Positions 19,889 through 30,916 are shown, counted from the first letter of the stretch. The stretch: 64,000 nt of DNA from a virus (IMGVR_UViG_3300020222_002168:35529-99528); one strand, 5' to 3'. Numbers and translations are program-made. Notes: generated from the sequence alone by a model not told the origin.

Positions 19889-21271
19889 TTATGAAGGATC
19901 AAATGCGAATGTGTAACGACCATTAGTACCGGTTGAATAGTAAACCTTGCTGGCATCTAGAGATATCTTGCCTTTAAAGTTAGGAGGATATAATGCATCA
20001 AAACCTGTGACAGCGACATCATTACCTTGTTTGGCAGTTTGAGTATAGATTTGCACGATAGGAGACGAGTTGACTAATTTAATACAGGTGTCTCCAAACC
20101 CCTTAATTTTGTTTACTTCTGATGCCATATCCTCAGCGATGACCGATAATACTTGATAACCTATATTATATCTAGGATTCTTTTTGTCTGCTTTTTTCCT
20201 ACTGGCATAGGATTCTAGAACAGATTGATATTGAGGATAGGCGTTGAAGTCCGGTGGGTTTTTAGCGATCAGATCTTTGATGATCGGCTGAAGAGCAACG
20301 ACGTCCGGTTTTTTTAATTCTTCGGCAATAGCGAACGGTCCATTAACAGACGACGCTTCCGCGACTATTTTGATTATGGCTATAGCTTCTGGGTTGTTTG
20401 TTATTAAAGATTGGTCTTGCTGCTTTTCTATGACTTTGATTCCGTCATAGATGTTTTTTATACTAGCTTTTGCTCCGTCCTTACCTTTGCTGGATATTCC
20501 TAGTGTTATTCCTGTTGGCAATTCTATTTCACTATCGACCAATCCGCTGGTTTTCTGATTCGAAAACTTGATAGTTCCAGACCAAGGCGCATTGTTGTTT
20601 AAAGTTTCCCTCGCTTCTTCGGAACCTGGTGTTTTAATTGAGCCGACCAACAATGCTATAGGAGCGAGTACTTCACCAAAATCATCTCTGATTGCAGTTT
20701 CTTTTTCAGCCATACCTTTGAACATCGGTAATTGACCTCGTAATATTACAGCGGCATCGGCTGCCAATGGTTGTCCGTTTGGTGATGCAGATAGTTCTTT
20801 GATCAGTGCCTGTGGTGTTGCAAATTCCGAACCAGGTGCGAAAATATCTAATGGTTTCATTTTATAACTAGATTTAAGGCTAGAAGCCTTTTGCAATTGA
20901 TAATTACCAGGAAGACCGTCGTTCTTCCATTGTCCTGTCATGTCATTGGTAATTTGTTTGAAATATCTAGCAAAATATACCATCTTGTTGGTCTTGGTAT
21001 CTTTGAACTCTAGAACAGCCACTGCCCGCATAGAATTATCTTGATTGTTTACAAACACTACATTCGGATAGTTTTTCTTTAGTTGCTCGACCCCCGCATC
21101 TAATTCTTCTTTGGTCTTATAGGCACCAGGTTGGCTTGGTATATAAGCGACCTGTTGGAATTCGATTTCCTGCCCTTGCGGATTGACAAACTTGTCACCT
21201 CTATCTCTGTACAAGAGACCTCGGGCTTTTTCTAAAAGTATTGATTCAGATAAAAATTCAAATGCTCGCAT
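19889..21271 (-). CDS. putative internal virion protein with targeting peptide
   Basis: 460 residues starting MRAFEFLSESILLEKARG. The first nine residues resemble the T4 capsid-targeting leader (MKTYQEF-type with a cleavable xLxE), and the same kind of start occurs at 56311. The remainder is a mixed alpha/beta protein without known domain. The sequence GATAAATA (21276-21283) lies just before the ATG. A capsid-internal or structural role is inference. Confidence 0.6.
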   Translation of the reverse strand: MRAFEFLSESILLEKARGLLYRDRGDKFVNPQGQEIEFQQVAYIPSQPGAYKTKEELDAGVEQLKKNYPNVVFVNNQDNSMRAVAVLEFKDTKTNKMVYFARYFKQITNDMTGQWKNDGLPGNYQLQKASSLKSSYKMKPLDIFAPGSEFATPQALIKELSASPNGQPLAADAAVILRGQLPMFKGMAEKETAIRDDFGEVLAPIALLVGSIKTPGSEEARETLNNNAPWSGTIKFSNQKTSGLVDSEIELPTGITLGISSKGKDGAKASIKNIYDGIKVIEKQQDQSLITNNPEAIAIIKIVAEASSVNGPFAIAEELKKPDVVALQPIIKDLIAKNPPDFNAYPQYQSVLESYASRKKADKKNPRYNIGYQVLSVIAEDMASEVNKIKGFGDTCIKLVNSSPIVQIYTQTAKQGNDVAVTGFDALYPPNFKGKISLDASKVYYSTGTNGRYTFAFDPS

Positions 21272-21279
21272 TAGAGTAT

Positions 21280-21966
21280 TTATCGTATTTCTGGGAACAG
21301 ACAATCCTGGATAAACACACGGACATCTTTTTCTGACAGACCCAGGCTGACCATGACTCTAGGTGTGTGCGGATTCTGCTTTTGGTTCTGTGCGTAATAG
21401 TTTTGTTCGAATGTATTGTCTGTGATGGTCCATGCAGTGTCCATAACTGTGGCAGTATAGTTATATACGCACTTTTCTGCTAGCTCTCGGATCTGTGCCA
21501 GTTCGGTTTCGTCCTGTACATTGCCCGCGGCCACCATCGAGGGACTGAATATGCGCTGAGCCCAATCTGGCAGAGCACGTTCTTTTCGCCACTCTAGGCT
21601 AGCTACTTCTTCTGCGAACCATTCGCACATAGGATGTTCACGATCTGAGGTAGGTGAATAATCTACGAAACAGCCCGTGATCTTGTTTTTACCTGCGATG
21701 ACATCAAATCCGAATATAGGAGCAGGATTGTTTGTGTGTGGAAATACGCAACAGTGCATCATCCACAGTCCCTTGGTTTCTCGGGCGTCGACTACGTCTA
21801 CGTGTGCCCTTCGATAGAATGTTCCAGTCCACACTCTATTGACCCAACCGGGCTGATTGAATCTGTCCATACCCGGTTCGAATATTTCTAATCCTGTCCG
21901 AGAAAAATGATTTATGAATAGATCTTGTATCTCAATCAGCGTCTGCCAGACATTACTGTTTGACAT
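21280..21966 (-). CDS. ferredoxin-dependent bilin reductase (PcyA/PebS/PcyX type)
   Basis: 228 residues with FGFDVIAGKNKITGCFVDYSPTS (about 87-109), the bilin-binding signature region of ferredoxin-dependent bilin reductases, plus a matching length and C-terminal YYAQNQKQNPHTPRVMVSLG. These enzymes reduce biliverdin to phycobilins with electrons from ferredoxin. It overlaps by 14 bases the heme oxygenase gene, whose product is its substrate. Cyanophages carry pebS, and a related pcyX with a heme oxygenase is known from marine virus-like metagenomic DNA. Which bilin is made cannot be told from sequence reading alone. Confidence 0.82.
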   Translation of the reverse strand: MSNSNVWQTLIEIQDLFINHFSRTGLEIFEPGMDRFNQPGWVNRVWTGTFYRRAHVDVVDARETKGLWMMHCCVFPHTNNPAPIFGFDVIAGKNKITGCFVDYSPTSDREHPMCEWFAEEVASLEWRKERALPDWAQRIFSPSMVAAGNVQDETELAQIRELAEKCVYNYTATVMDTAWTITDNTFEQNYYAQNQKQNPHTPRVMVSLGLSEKDVRVFIQDCLFPEIR

Positions 21967-22492
21967 ACTGCATCATCTCTTCAAAAAATCTAGCAGCGTA
22001 TCCGAAACATAATTTTGCTTCGTCAGCCATCGAGTCGTCGACTTTGGCACGTATCTTTGTTTTTAAATCATCGACGTTCTCGAATTGATAATATTTTCCG
22101 CTGCCTGGGATTCTTTTAGCGATCATCTGACCGCCAGCTAGATCTCCCATATGTCTGACATAGATATGGGACATTAGTTTTCTAACATCATCTTTGATAC
22201 TGATGATATATTTTGTATAATCTTTAACTACTGGACACAGTGCTGGTGCAACTTCACCTTTCCATAGTTCTTCGAAATCTGTTCGGATCGCTTTGCTACG
22301 TAAAATTCCCGGAACATCGTTTAAAATTCCGTGAGGCATAGTACAGACCTCTAATATTTCATACATAGGAAATTGATTATATAGATACGTCGCGTATAAT
22401 TGAGGATCGATATCACCTTTAAACAAAATTTTAACAAATGGTCTTGTTTCGGCGAATTTGTGTTCTTCGTAAGTAAGTTCTTTTAGGCTCAT
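21953..22492 (-). CDS. ho1: heme oxygenase
   Basis: 179 residues with the proximal-histidine region TYEEHKFAETRPFVK near the N terminus and HIYVRHMGDLAGGQMIAKRI (about 109-128), the distal-helix signature of HO-1 type enzymes. It opens heme to biliverdin, iron and CO. It pairs with the bilin reductase directly downstream, so heme would be turned into a bilin pigment or signal. Confidence 0.9.
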   Translation of the reverse strand: MSLKELTYEEHKFAETRPFVKILFKGDIDPQLYATYLYNQFPMYEILEVCTMPHGILNDVPGILRSKAIRTDFEELWKGEVAPALCPVVKDYTKYIISIKDDVRKLMSHIYVRHMGDLAGGQMIAKRIPGSGKYYQFENVDDLKTKIRAKVDDSMADEAKLCFGYAARFFEEMMQYVKQ

Positions 22493-22503
22493 AATATATG
22501 TAT

Positions 22504-22764
22504 TTAATCTTTAAGCCTTAACAACAAAAATAATAAATCTTTTTCGTCATTTAATTTCAGAATATATTCTCGATCAGTCCTTTGATAATTCCATTTTTTT
22601 CCCAGTGGTCCTAGGCTTTCTTCAAAAAATTGCAACATCTTTTTTCGACCTCGGGTACCATTAGATTCAGATACTGGACGCCTGTCTCTAAAATGCACCC
22701 AAAATCCGAATCTACGGGCTCCGGTTGATTTATATTTTAATAATTTAACATCATCGAATGTCAT
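22504..22764 (-). CDS. small unknown protein, distant LRW-like ending
   Basis: 86 residues, basic (MTFDDVKLLKYKSTGARRFGF...), ending REYILKLNDEKDLLFLLLRL, which resembles the 'DE.D..LF.LRW' ending of the family at 8.8-11.5 kb. Overlaps the clpS stop by 4 bases. Function unknown. Confidence 0.6.
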   Translation of the reverse strand: MTFDDVKLLKYKSTGARRFGFWVHFRDRRPVSESNGTRGRKKMLQFFEESLGPLGKKWNYQRTDREYILKLNDEKDLLFLLLRLKD

Positions 22765-23063
22765 TGTTCCATTTCTAAAGTAATTTGCAAAGGAAAACCA
22801 TGACTGCGAGCTAATGTGGTAGATTCGATTCCTTTTGTTTCTGCTATCTCGTGCGTATAAACACCTACTACCGCGCTGCCTGTTTGATGTATTTCTAAAG
22901 TTAAATTTTTAGCAGTGGTTTCGTCGTGTCTAAAAATCTGAGTTAACAGATCGATAACGAACTCCATCGGCGTTTTATCATCGTTCAAAAATATAACTTT
23001 CCACATTTTCGGAGGTTGTAGACTAGTTGTTATTTTTTCGTCGATTTGTGCATCTATAGACAT
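22761..23063 (-). CDS. clpS: ClpS, N-end-rule protease adaptor
   Basis: 100 residues with MWKVIFLNDDKTPMEFVIDLL (about 20-40) holding the NDD/M residues that bind N-terminal hydrophobic residues, and IHQTGSAVVGVYTHEIAETK (about 58-77). ClpS delivers N-degron substrates to ClpA for ClpAP proteolysis in the cytoplasm. It sits in the chaperone block and complements the ClpP-like protein at 7139-7714. Confidence 0.9.
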   Translation of the reverse strand: MSIDAQIDEKITTSLQPPKMWKVIFLNDDKTPMEFVIDLLTQIFRHDETTAKNLTLEIHQTGSAVVGVYTHEIAETKGIESTTLARSHGFPLQITLEMEQ

Positions 23064-23115
23064 CTTTTCTCCCGAGTTGAGTTCGGAGTCTCCCCCGAAC
23101 TCTGTGACTAATACT

Positions 23116-23553
23116 TTATTTGATTTCGACGATATCGATTACTCGAGGTTTCATTTCTTCTGGAATTTCTCGCTCGATTCTGATCTGTAGAATACCGTTT
23201 TTAATAGTTGCGCTGACGATTTTCATATGTTCAGCGAGAGTAAACTTACGCTCGAAATCTCTAAGAGCCAACCCTCTATGTAAAAACTCTACTGTAACAT
23301 CATCGTTCTTATCTCTTTCGCCAATGATGGTAAGTTCGTTTTGTTCTACAGTGACCTTGATTTCGTCTTTTTCGAAGCCAGTGACAGCCATCTCGATCTC
23401 GTAGAGATTTTCCTGTAGTTTGGCTACATTGTATGGAGGATAATTATTGCTGATCTGGTTGGAGAATCGACGCTCCATGTCATCGAAAATCCTATCAAAG
23501 CCAACTAATGCTCTGTTTAATGCCTGTGTGTCAAAACGTTGTAATTGTGTCAT
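23116..23553 (-). CDS. small heat-shock protein (Hsp20/IbpA)
   Basis: 145 residues: FDRIFDDMERRF start, alpha-crystallin domain with NLYEIEMAVTGFEKDEIKV and LHRGLALRDFERKFTLAEHMKIVSATIKNGILQI (A-x-x-x-N-G-I/L-L signature, about 112-124). Binds unfolding proteins and hands them to DnaK and GroEL. Preceded by a promoter (23638-23666), a late-type TATAAATA and the leader shared with groES and dnaK. Phage Hsp20 proteins are common in cyanophages. Confidence 0.9.
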   Translation of the reverse strand: MTQLQRFDTQALNRALVGFDRIFDDMERRFSNQISNNYPPYNVAKLQENLYEIEMAVTGFEKDEIKVTVEQNELTIIGERDKNDDVTVEFLHRGLALRDFERKFTLAEHMKIVSATIKNGILQIRIEREIPEEMKPRVIDIVEIK

Positions 23554-23561
23554 TTTAAAAT

Positions 23562-23579
23562 CTCCTTAAAAAGTAAGAT
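23562..23579 (-). promoter_or_regulatory. shared chaperone leader element (hsp20)
   Basis: ATCTTACTTTTTAAGGAG on the minus strand, including the ribosome site. It differs in one base from the identical copies ahead of groES (25625-25642) and dnaK (27571-27588). Confidence 0.6.
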
Positions 23580-23631
23580 AAGTTTGGGCCCTATGCCCTT
23601 GTGCTGAACCCATATAGGTGTCCTGCAACAT

Positions 23632-23666
23632 ATTTATATTTTACTGTCTCTGTCTGTGCGAGTCAA
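23632..23666 (-). promoter_or_regulatory. promoter of hsp20: sigma-70 and late-type elements
   Basis: TTGACT (23661-23666), 17 bases, TAAAAT (23638-23643), directly followed by TATAAATA (23633-23640 read on the minus strand), the T4 late-promoter sequence. The gene may be expressed both early and late. Confidence 0.65.
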
Positions 23667-23691
23667 TGGGGGACTGGCCCCCATTGGATCA

Positions 23692-25615
<1,924 letters not shown>

Positions 25616-25624
25616 TCGTATTTT

Positions 25625-25669
25625 CTCCTTATAAAGTAAGATTAACGAGGGACCCGATGGTGTCCCTAT
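25625..25669 (-). promoter_or_regulatory. groES leader: shared element plus hairpin
   Basis: ATCTTACTTTATAAGGAG (25625-25642) is identical to the dnaK leader. Just upstream, AGGGAC/GTCCCT forms a 6-base hairpin (25650-25669) between dnaK and groES. It may mark an RNA processing point or a weak terminator. Confidence 0.55.
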
Positions 25670-25671
25670 TA

Positions 25672-27564
25672 TTAATTCTTGGTTTCTGTGTATGTAGCAT
25701 CGACTACATTATCATCCTGTGATTCCGGATTGGGTTTTTCTGCTTGTTCTTTAGCAGTACGTTTTTCCAAAAGAATCTTCATCGCAGGATAAACTTTTTC
25801 TAGTTCAGATTTAATCTTATCTGTGTCATCCCCTTTGACTGCTTGTTCAACTGAGGCAACAGCAGATTCGATTTCTGATTTTTCTGAGTCTGTGAGTGTG
25901 TCTTTAAATTCCTCTACGTCACGTTTTACTTCATATACAGTAGATTCTGCTTGATTCCGTGCTTCTATTAATTCTCTGGCTTTTTTGTCTGCATCAGCAT
26001 TGGCTTCGGCTTCTTTGATCATTTTTTCGATTTCTTCTTTGCTAAGACCAGAGTCAGACTTAATCGTGATCTTATTTTCTTTTCCTGTGCCTTTGTCTTT
26101 GGCAGAGATGTGCATGATGCCATTAGCATCGATGTCGAAAGTAACTTCGATCTGTGGCATACCTCTACGTGCCGGTGCGATTCCTTCGAGGTTGAATTCG
26201 CCTAGCATTTTGTTATGTTGAACTAACTCTCTTTCTCCCTGGAATACCTTGATAGTTACAGCAGGTTGATTGTCTTCTGCGGTGGAAAATGTCTGCTGCC
26301 CCTTAGTAGGAATAGTGGTATTTTTTTGGATGATCTTGGCCATCACACCGCCCAATGTCTCGATACCGAGGCTCAGCGGAGTGACATCTAGCAGAAGAAC
26401 ATCTGTTCGATCACCGCCTAGCACAGCACCTTGTACTGCGGCACCAACTGCTACCGCTTCGTCGGGGTTAACGTCTTTACGAGGAGCCTTGCCGAACAAT
26501 TTCTCGACTTCTTCCTGGACCTTAGGCATACGGGTCTGACCGCCAACGAGGATGACTTCATCGATGTCTGCAGCCGTAACAGCAGCATCCTTCATAGCGA
26601 TGCGGCAGGGTTCTAGGCTGCGTTGGATAAGATCCTCAACTAGGCTTTCTAGTTTAGACCTAGAAATCTTAACTACTAGATGTTTCGGACCAGACGCATC
26701 TGCGGTTACATAAGGTAAGTTAACTTCTGTCTGAGCGCTGTTCGACAGTTCGATCTTGGCTTTTTCTGCAGCATCTTTAAGACGTTGCAATGCTAGGACG
26801 TCGTTCTTGAGATCTACACCGTTTTCTTTCTTAAACTCATCGACCAAGAAATCCATGATACGTTGATCAAAGTCTTCGCCTCCCAGGAATGTATCACCAT
26901 TAGTCGACAACACTTCGATCTGCTTGTCACCGTCGACATTTGCGATTTCAATGATCGAAACGTCAAATGTACCGCCTCCTAGATCATACACGGCGATTTT
27001 TCGATCTTTCTTATCAGTTTTATCAACACCATAAGCCAGCGCGGCCGCTGTAGGTTCGTTGATGATACGCAGAACTTCTAGACCAGCGATCTGTCCAGCA
27101 TCTTTGGTTGCCTGTCTTTGACTGTCATTGAAGTAAGCAGGAACTGTGATAACTGCTTTGGTAACAGTTTCGCCTAGATAATCTTCTGCGGTCTTCTTCA
27201 TCTTGCGAAGGACTTCAGCAGAGATTTGGGGCGGTGCTAGTTCTTTGCCCTGTGCTCGAACCCATGCATCTCCGTTTTTAGATTCCATAATTTCGTATGG
27301 CATTAAATCGATATCTTTTTGTACAGCCTGTTCTTTGAACTTGCGACCGATCAACCGTTTGGCTGCATAAATGGTGTTTTTGGGATTAGTTACGGCCTGT
27401 CTTTTAGCGCTGGCTCCGACCAGGATTTCGTTTTCTGTGTAGGCAACGATGCTAGGTGTAGTGCGAGCACCTTCTGAATTTTCGATTACTTTGGATTTTC
27501 CTGCCTCGATGATGGCCACGCACGAATTGGTGGTTCCGAGGTCAATACCGATGATCTTAGACAT
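25672..27564 (-). CDS. dnaK: DnaK (Hsp70) chaperone
   Basis: 630 residues with the Hsp70 signatures [13 protein letters not shown] (residues 4-16), [13 protein letters not shown] (about 193-205) and the [17 protein letters not shown] block (about 339), then a substrate-binding domain and lid ending in an acidic tail. ATP-driven folding chaperone. No dnaJ or grpE lies in the window, so host co-chaperones may serve it. Behind a late-type promoter at 27647. Confidence 0.97.
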   Translation of the reverse strand: MSKIIGIDLGTTNSCVAIIEAGKSKVIENSEGARTTPSIVAYTENEILVGASAKRQAVTNPKNTIYAAKRLIGRKFKEQAVQKDIDLMPYEIMESKNGDAWVRAQGKELAPPQISAEVLRKMKKTAEDYLGETVTKAVITVPAYFNDSQRQATKDAGQIAGLEVLRIINEPTAAALAYGVDKTDKKDRKIAVYDLGGGTFDVSIIEIANVDGDKQIEVLSTNGDTFLGGEDFDQRIMDFLVDEFKKENGVDLKNDVLALQRLKDAAEKAKIELSNSAQTEVNLPYVTADASGPKHLVVKISRSKLESLVEDLIQRSLEPCRIAMKDAAVTAADIDEVILVGGQTRMPKVQEEVEKLFGKAPRKDVNPDEAVAVGAAVQGAVLGGDRTDVLLLDVTPLSLGIETLGGVMAKIIQKNTTIPTKGQQTFSTAEDNQPAVTIKVFQGERELVQHNKMLGEFNLEGIAPARRGMPQIEVTFDIDANGIMHISAKDKGTGKENKITIKSDSGLSKEEIEKMIKEAEANADADKKARELIEARNQAESTVYEVKRDVEEFKDTLTDSEKSEIESAVASVEQAVKGDDTDKIKSELEKVYPAMKILLEKRTAKEQAEKPNPESQDDNVVDATYTETKN

Positions 27565-27570
27565 ACATAT

Positions 27571-27588
27571 CTCCTTATAAAGTAAGAT
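27571..27588 (-). promoter_or_regulatory. shared chaperone leader element (dnaK)
   Basis: ATCTTACTTTATAAGGAG on the minus strand, the same 18 bases as ahead of groES; AAGGAG is the ribosome site. Confidence 0.6.
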
Positions 27589-27646
27589 CTATTTTTTAGG
27601 CTCTATGCCCTGAAAATTGCCCTAATAGTGGTACAATTTACGATTT

Positions 27647-27654
27647 TATTTATC
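27647..27654 (-). promoter_or_regulatory. T4-type late promoter (GATAAATA)
   Basis: GATAAATA, one base from the T4 late consensus TATAAATA, about 85 bases before dnaK. The same variant precedes other genes of the window (for example 50563-50570). Confidence 0.5.
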
Positions 27655-27669
27655 TCTGAGATTATACAG

Positions 27670-27936
27670 CTAGATAAAAATATTTACGATACCTACGATG
27701 TAGATCACAGTGATCACAGCCTGGACGATGAATAGGCTATGTTTCCGCCAAATTACAGCCTGCATGACCCAGCTGACGATCTCTGTCAGCGTATTCTCGA
27801 TCTCGGTTGGCTCTCCACCATTCAAGATACAGATTCCAATCGCCGCCAAACTTTTCACGCTTGACAATTTCTGTGATTTCGATGCAGGGCATGATTTCGG
27901 TATTGGGCAGCAGGGCTCTTGATGCTGCCCAATCAC
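27670..27936 (-). pseudogene. C-terminal remnant of a duplicated membrane protein
   Basis: The last 35 residues of this frame (WVMQAVIWRKHSLFIVQAVITVIY...) match the C terminus of the protein at 27989-28231 (WAIQAIMWRKWSLLTVQTVITVIY...). The N-terminal part does not match and overlaps another frame (27737-27973). It looks like a partial tandem duplication that has lost its start. Confidence 0.5.
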
Positions 27937-27973
27937 AATGCCAAAAAATTACTAGAACAGCAGCCAAATTCAT
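27737..27973 (-). CDS. unknown small protein
   Basis: 78 residues starting MNLAAVLVIFWHCDWAAS, with AAGGA upstream, then REKFGGDWNLYLEWWRANRDREYADRDRQLG. The EYADRDRQL coding stretch also occurs in the 31.3 kb intergenic region. It shares DNA with the remnant at 27670-27936. Function unknown. Confidence 0.5.
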   Translation of the reverse strand: MNLAAVLVIFWHCDWAASRALLPNTEIMPCIEITEIVKREKFGGDWNLYLEWWRANRDREYADRDRQLGHAGCNLAET

Positions 27974-27988
27974 GACTGTTAATATCCT

Positions 27989-28231
27989 TCATGTTAATAT
28001 ACTCTTGATCAAGGGCGGCAAATAGATCACTGTGATCACTGTCTGTACAGTGAGAAGACTCCACTTGCGCCACATGATGGCCTGTATGGCCCAACCTAGA
28101 TTGGAAACAAACAGGAACCATATATTTAGTGGATAGATATTCATAGAAGTCAAAACCGCACCTACTATTAGGATTGCGGTTATTGACCACTCAAACCAGA
28201 ATTGCCAGGGTTTTCTAATCCATTCGATCAC
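27989..28231 (-). CDS. small membrane protein
   Basis: 80 residues with two or three hydrophobic segments (FWFEWSITAILIVGAVLTSM, IWFLFVSNLGWAIQAIMW, LLTVQTVITVIYL). Overlaps the transporter stop by 4 bases. A partial copy lies directly downstream. Function unknown. Confidence 0.65.
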   Translation of the reverse strand: MIEWIRKPWQFWFEWSITAILIVGAVLTSMNIYPLNIWFLFVSNLGWAIQAIMWRKWSLLTVQTVITVIYLPPLIKSILT

Positions 28232-28929
28232 TTCATGGCCCTAGCTTCTTCACGCCATGGTGCAAGACTGACCAAAGGTGTCAGTGCCAAGATCACTCCT
28301 AGTTTGAACAGGGTGCTGCCGCTCACGATCCTAGCGATGGCCTTGTTGAGATCCATGGCATCACCACCCAACAGCGGAGGAATAAACACAAAGGCAAACA
28401 GTACAAATAAAACAGCATCCACTGGCAAGCTGACTAGGTTGCTGACAAATGTTCTTGCCCACGAACCCCAGTCACGTTCCCACAGCACTTGATACACCCA
28501 GGTGTTGACCCACTGGCTGACCACTGTGGCGATTTCTGAACCGATCACTATGCCCAGGCTCATCTTCCACACAGCATCAAAGTTCACACTGGGTCTAAAT
28601 GCCGGAGCAGGAATAAAGGTCATGGCATACATGAATGCTGCCACAGCAAGATTCAAGACCACACCTATTAGAATCACTCGTTGCACCACAGCAGCACCGG
28701 CCAGTTTGTGCAACATGTCTCTGACCACAAACACCACAGCAAATAGCATGGCGCCGGCAGGTGTCACTACCCAACCAAAATCCAGGAACTTGGCAGCAGC
28801 AAAGTCTGCCACGGTCATGGCCATGATTAGAGTGGCACTCAAACCAATGATCCAGTACAGTGTTCGGTTGTCCAGTTCGATCAAAGGTCGATCAAAGAAC
28901 TTATCGTTCAAGTTAGTTACTACACTCAT
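28228..28929 (-). CDS. VUT-family queuosine-precursor transporter (YhhQ-like)
   Basis: 233 residues with about six membrane segments. ADFAAAKFLDFGWVVTPAGAMLFAVVFVVRDMLHK (about 42-76) has the family's membrane-embedded acidic and RD-L pattern, and IGSEIATVVSQWVNTWVYQ follows. Family members import preQ0/preQ1 or queuine, precursors of the tRNA (and, in some phages, DNA) base queuosine. Next to endonuclease III in a metabolic block. Substrate assignment is by family only. Confidence 0.82.
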   Translation of the reverse strand: MSVVTNLNDKFFDRPLIELDNRTLYWIIGLSATLIMAMTVADFAAAKFLDFGWVVTPAGAMLFAVVFVVRDMLHKLAGAAVVQRVILIGVVLNLAVAAFMYAMTFIPAPAFRPSVNFDAVWKMSLGIVIGSEIATVVSQWVNTWVYQVLWERDWGSWARTFVSNLVSLPVDAVLFVLFAFVFIPPLLGGDAMDLNKAIARIVSGSTLFKLGVILALTPLVSLAPWREEARAMK

Positions 28930-28950
28930 TTCAGTCTCCTCTTTAAAAAA

Positions 28951-29604
28951 TTAAAATTTTGCATGATCACTCTGTCTTTCTTGGTAGTGATCACAGATGT
29001 CTGTGAACATGCATTGATCGCATTTGGGTGATCTAGCACGACAGATATACTTGCCGTGATCTATCAACCATTCATGAGCACCCCAGCGATACTGATCAGG
29101 GGTATTCTGCTCTAATGTTTCTGCGGTCTTGTGTTCTGCTTTTGTATTTGCTATGCCCAGTCTGTTGCTGATACGATGCACATGGGTGTCCACGGCGATA
29201 GCAGGTTCATTGAACACAAAACGCATCATGATGTCTGTGCTTTTGCGACCCACGCCTGCCAACTGCATCAACTGCTTTCTATCATTGGGCACTGTGCCGG
29301 CATGACGATCCAACAGTTGCTGACTCATCAACTTCAGATTCTTGGCCTTGTTGTTGTACATACCAGCAGGCCGTATTAATTGTTTTAATTTGTCTATGTC
29401 CAGGGATAGGATTTCTTCCGGAGTTTCAGCATGAGCGAATAAGTTAGCGCAGGCTTCAGCGGTGCGTTCATCTTTAGTCTGGGCACTCAGTGTCACACCC
29501 ACCAGACTCTTGAACGCATTGTTGTAGATTTTTTCCCGCGGCGGATTATTTGGCACAGGATTTTGTGCGTGAAATCGTTCGTAGACTGTGACTATTTTAG
29601 ACAT
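28951..29604 (-). CDS. nth: endonuclease III (DNA glycosylase/AP lyase)
   Basis: 217 residues with the helix-hairpin-helix LAGVGRKSTDIMMRFVF containing the catalytic Lys (about 116-132), the catalytic Asp in VDTHVHRISNRLG (about 138) and a C-terminal iron-sulphur cluster motif C-x6-C-x2-C-x5-C (CRARSPKCDQCMFTDIC). Removes oxidised pyrimidines from DNA. Overlaps the DoxX-like gene by 8 bases. Confidence 0.93.
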   Translation of the reverse strand: MSKIVTVYERFHAQNPVPNNPPREKIYNNAFKSLVGVTLSAQTKDERTAEACANLFAHAETPEEILSLDIDKLKQLIRPAGMYNNKAKNLKLMSQQLLDRHAGTVPNDRKQLMQLAGVGRKSTDIMMRFVFNEPAIAVDTHVHRISNRLGIANTKAEHKTAETLEQNTPDQYRWGAHEWLIDHGKYICRARSPKCDQCMFTDICDHYQERQSDHAKF

Positions 29605-30070
29605 TGGCCGCTTGTAGTTTCTTTTTATTGGCTACTGCCCAGTTGCCTCTCAGTGCAAAATAAAGTCCACCAATCCATAGGCTGAAGTGCAAGTAGTCAG
29701 AGAGAATAAAAGCCCATAGACTTTCAGGCTTGAGCACTACCCAGATCACTCCGGTCATCACGCAACACATGACCAGGCCGCAGAATCTAGTGAGTGCATC
29801 TCCCAGTTCGGCAACATAGGGCAAGTCCCGAATCTTAGCCACAGTGGCTAATCCTCCCGCCAGTAGACCAACACCGGCTAGTATTTCACCAAAGACCACG
29901 AACCACCATACCAAGGCCGGCAGACCAAATGCTGCTCCACCCGCAGGATCAAATGGCATCTTGGCCAAGCCCTGTGTGATAAACACCACGGCCAAAGGTA
30001 TTCGCAACAGCAGGTTGCTCCAGTCAAAGTCTGGCAATGTGTGCCAATAATTTTTTAGAACCAGTTTCAT
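29597..30070 (-). CDS. DoxX-family membrane protein
   Basis: 157 residues from ATG at 30070 with four hydrophobic segments (LLRIPLAVVFITQGLAKM, LVWWFVVFGEILAGVGLLAGGLA, LTRFCGLVMCCVMTGVIWVV, HFSLWIGGLYFAL). The G-x-K-P/GE pattern is that of DoxX/DoxD-like proteins linked to quinone and redox balance. In a row with coq7 and cytochrome c, suggesting a respiratory role. Confidence 0.8.
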   Translation of the reverse strand: MKLVLKNYWHTLPDFDWSNLLLRIPLAVVFITQGLAKMPFDPAGGAAFGLPALVWWFVVFGEILAGVGLLAGGLATVAKIRDLPYVAELGDALTRFCGLVMCCVMTGVIWVVLKPESLWAFILSDYLHFSLWIGGLYFALRGNWAVANKKKLQAANV

Positions 30071-30083
30071 AATATGTTTCCTT

Positions 30084-30608
30084 TCAAATGCGACGGCAAA
30101 TAGAGACCGCACCGCGCGATCCCAGGTCAATCAACTTTACCCATAATTTCAATGCAGGGTTGATGGATCTAACACGCGACCCAGCATCATGCTTGTGATG
30201 CACTTCGTCGGCCTGGCATTTTTTAAGTACGACTACCAGATCGTTGTGTTCGGGATAGGAAGATAACTGATCAATCTGTTGTTGATAATGATGGTCCACA
30301 AAAGTTTCCACAGCTTGTATGGTAGCATACACTGTATTGCGTCCAAATAGAGCTGGCACAGCACCAGTGAGCCAACCTGCTATTCGCCAAGGAATCTGCA
30401 GACGACTTTGCTGTGACACATGTACCAGGGACTCCATCATTCTTAAATGCTGTCGTTCCACAGCTCCATGTGCATCAGCAAACTCCAACAATTCGGGGTC
30501 TTCCCGCCACAGGGCCACTGCTTTTATACCCCGATAGATTTCTACCGCTCCAACTTCACCTGCATGATCAGAGCGTAATTCCTGATTGATGTAGTTACTG
30601 ATTGACAC
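30084..30608 (-). CDS. coq7: COQ7-type demethoxyubiquinone hydroxylase
   Basis: 174 residues with the four-helix di-iron ligands: DHAGEVGAVEIYRG (E about 18), HGAVERQHLRMM (E, H about 51-54), AVETFVDHHY (E about 99) and ADEVHHKHDA (E, H about 137). It hydroxylates the ubiquinone precursor in the last steps of ubiquinone synthesis. Stop lies 13 bases before the DoxX start. A phage-borne quinone-synthesis enzyme is rare. Confidence 0.9.
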   Translation of the reverse strand: MSISNYINQELRSDHAGEVGAVEIYRGIKAVALWREDPELLEFADAHGAVERQHLRMMESLVHVSQQSRLQIPWRIAGWLTGAVPALFGRNTVYATIQAVETFVDHHYQQQIDQLSSYPEHNDLVVVLKKCQADEVHHKHDAGSRVRSINPALKLWVKLIDLGSRGAVSICRRI

Positions 30609-30609
30609 T

Positions 30610-30906
30610 TTACTTCAGTGTAGCAGTATAGGCCGCGATGTTTTTAATATCGGCTGGAGATAGTTGTGCAGCAAAGCCCCACATCAACTGACTCTGTGCG
30701 CCAATCTGTTGCTTGTTTTTGTAGGCAGTGAGTTTCCTCTCAATGTCTGCCGCTGGCTGGCCGGCCAACTTGGGACCTGCACCACCTTGACCTTGTGCGC
30801 CGTGACAGGCCACACAGGTAGCGTACTTGACTTTGCCTTGGGCCGCATCTTGTGCCATGGCTGGTACGCTTAACGCGACCAAACTTGCAAAAATAAATGA
30901 TTTCAT
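30610..30906 (-). CDS. c-type cytochrome, class I
   Basis: 98 residues: signal peptide (MKSFIFASLVALSVPAMAQ), heme motif CVACH (about 32-36), GPKLAGQ and the distal Met in SQLMWGFA (about 73). A periplasmic electron carrier resembling small cytochromes c of proteobacteria. Start taken at MKSF behind AAGGAAAC. Needs host cytochrome c maturation. Confidence 0.92.
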   Translation of the reverse strand: MKSFIFASLVALSVPAMAQDAAQGKVKYATCVACHGAQGQGGAGPKLAGQPAADIERKLTAYKNKQQIGAQSQLMWGFAAQLSPADIKNIAAYTATLK

Positions 30907-30916
30907 TTTGTTTCCT

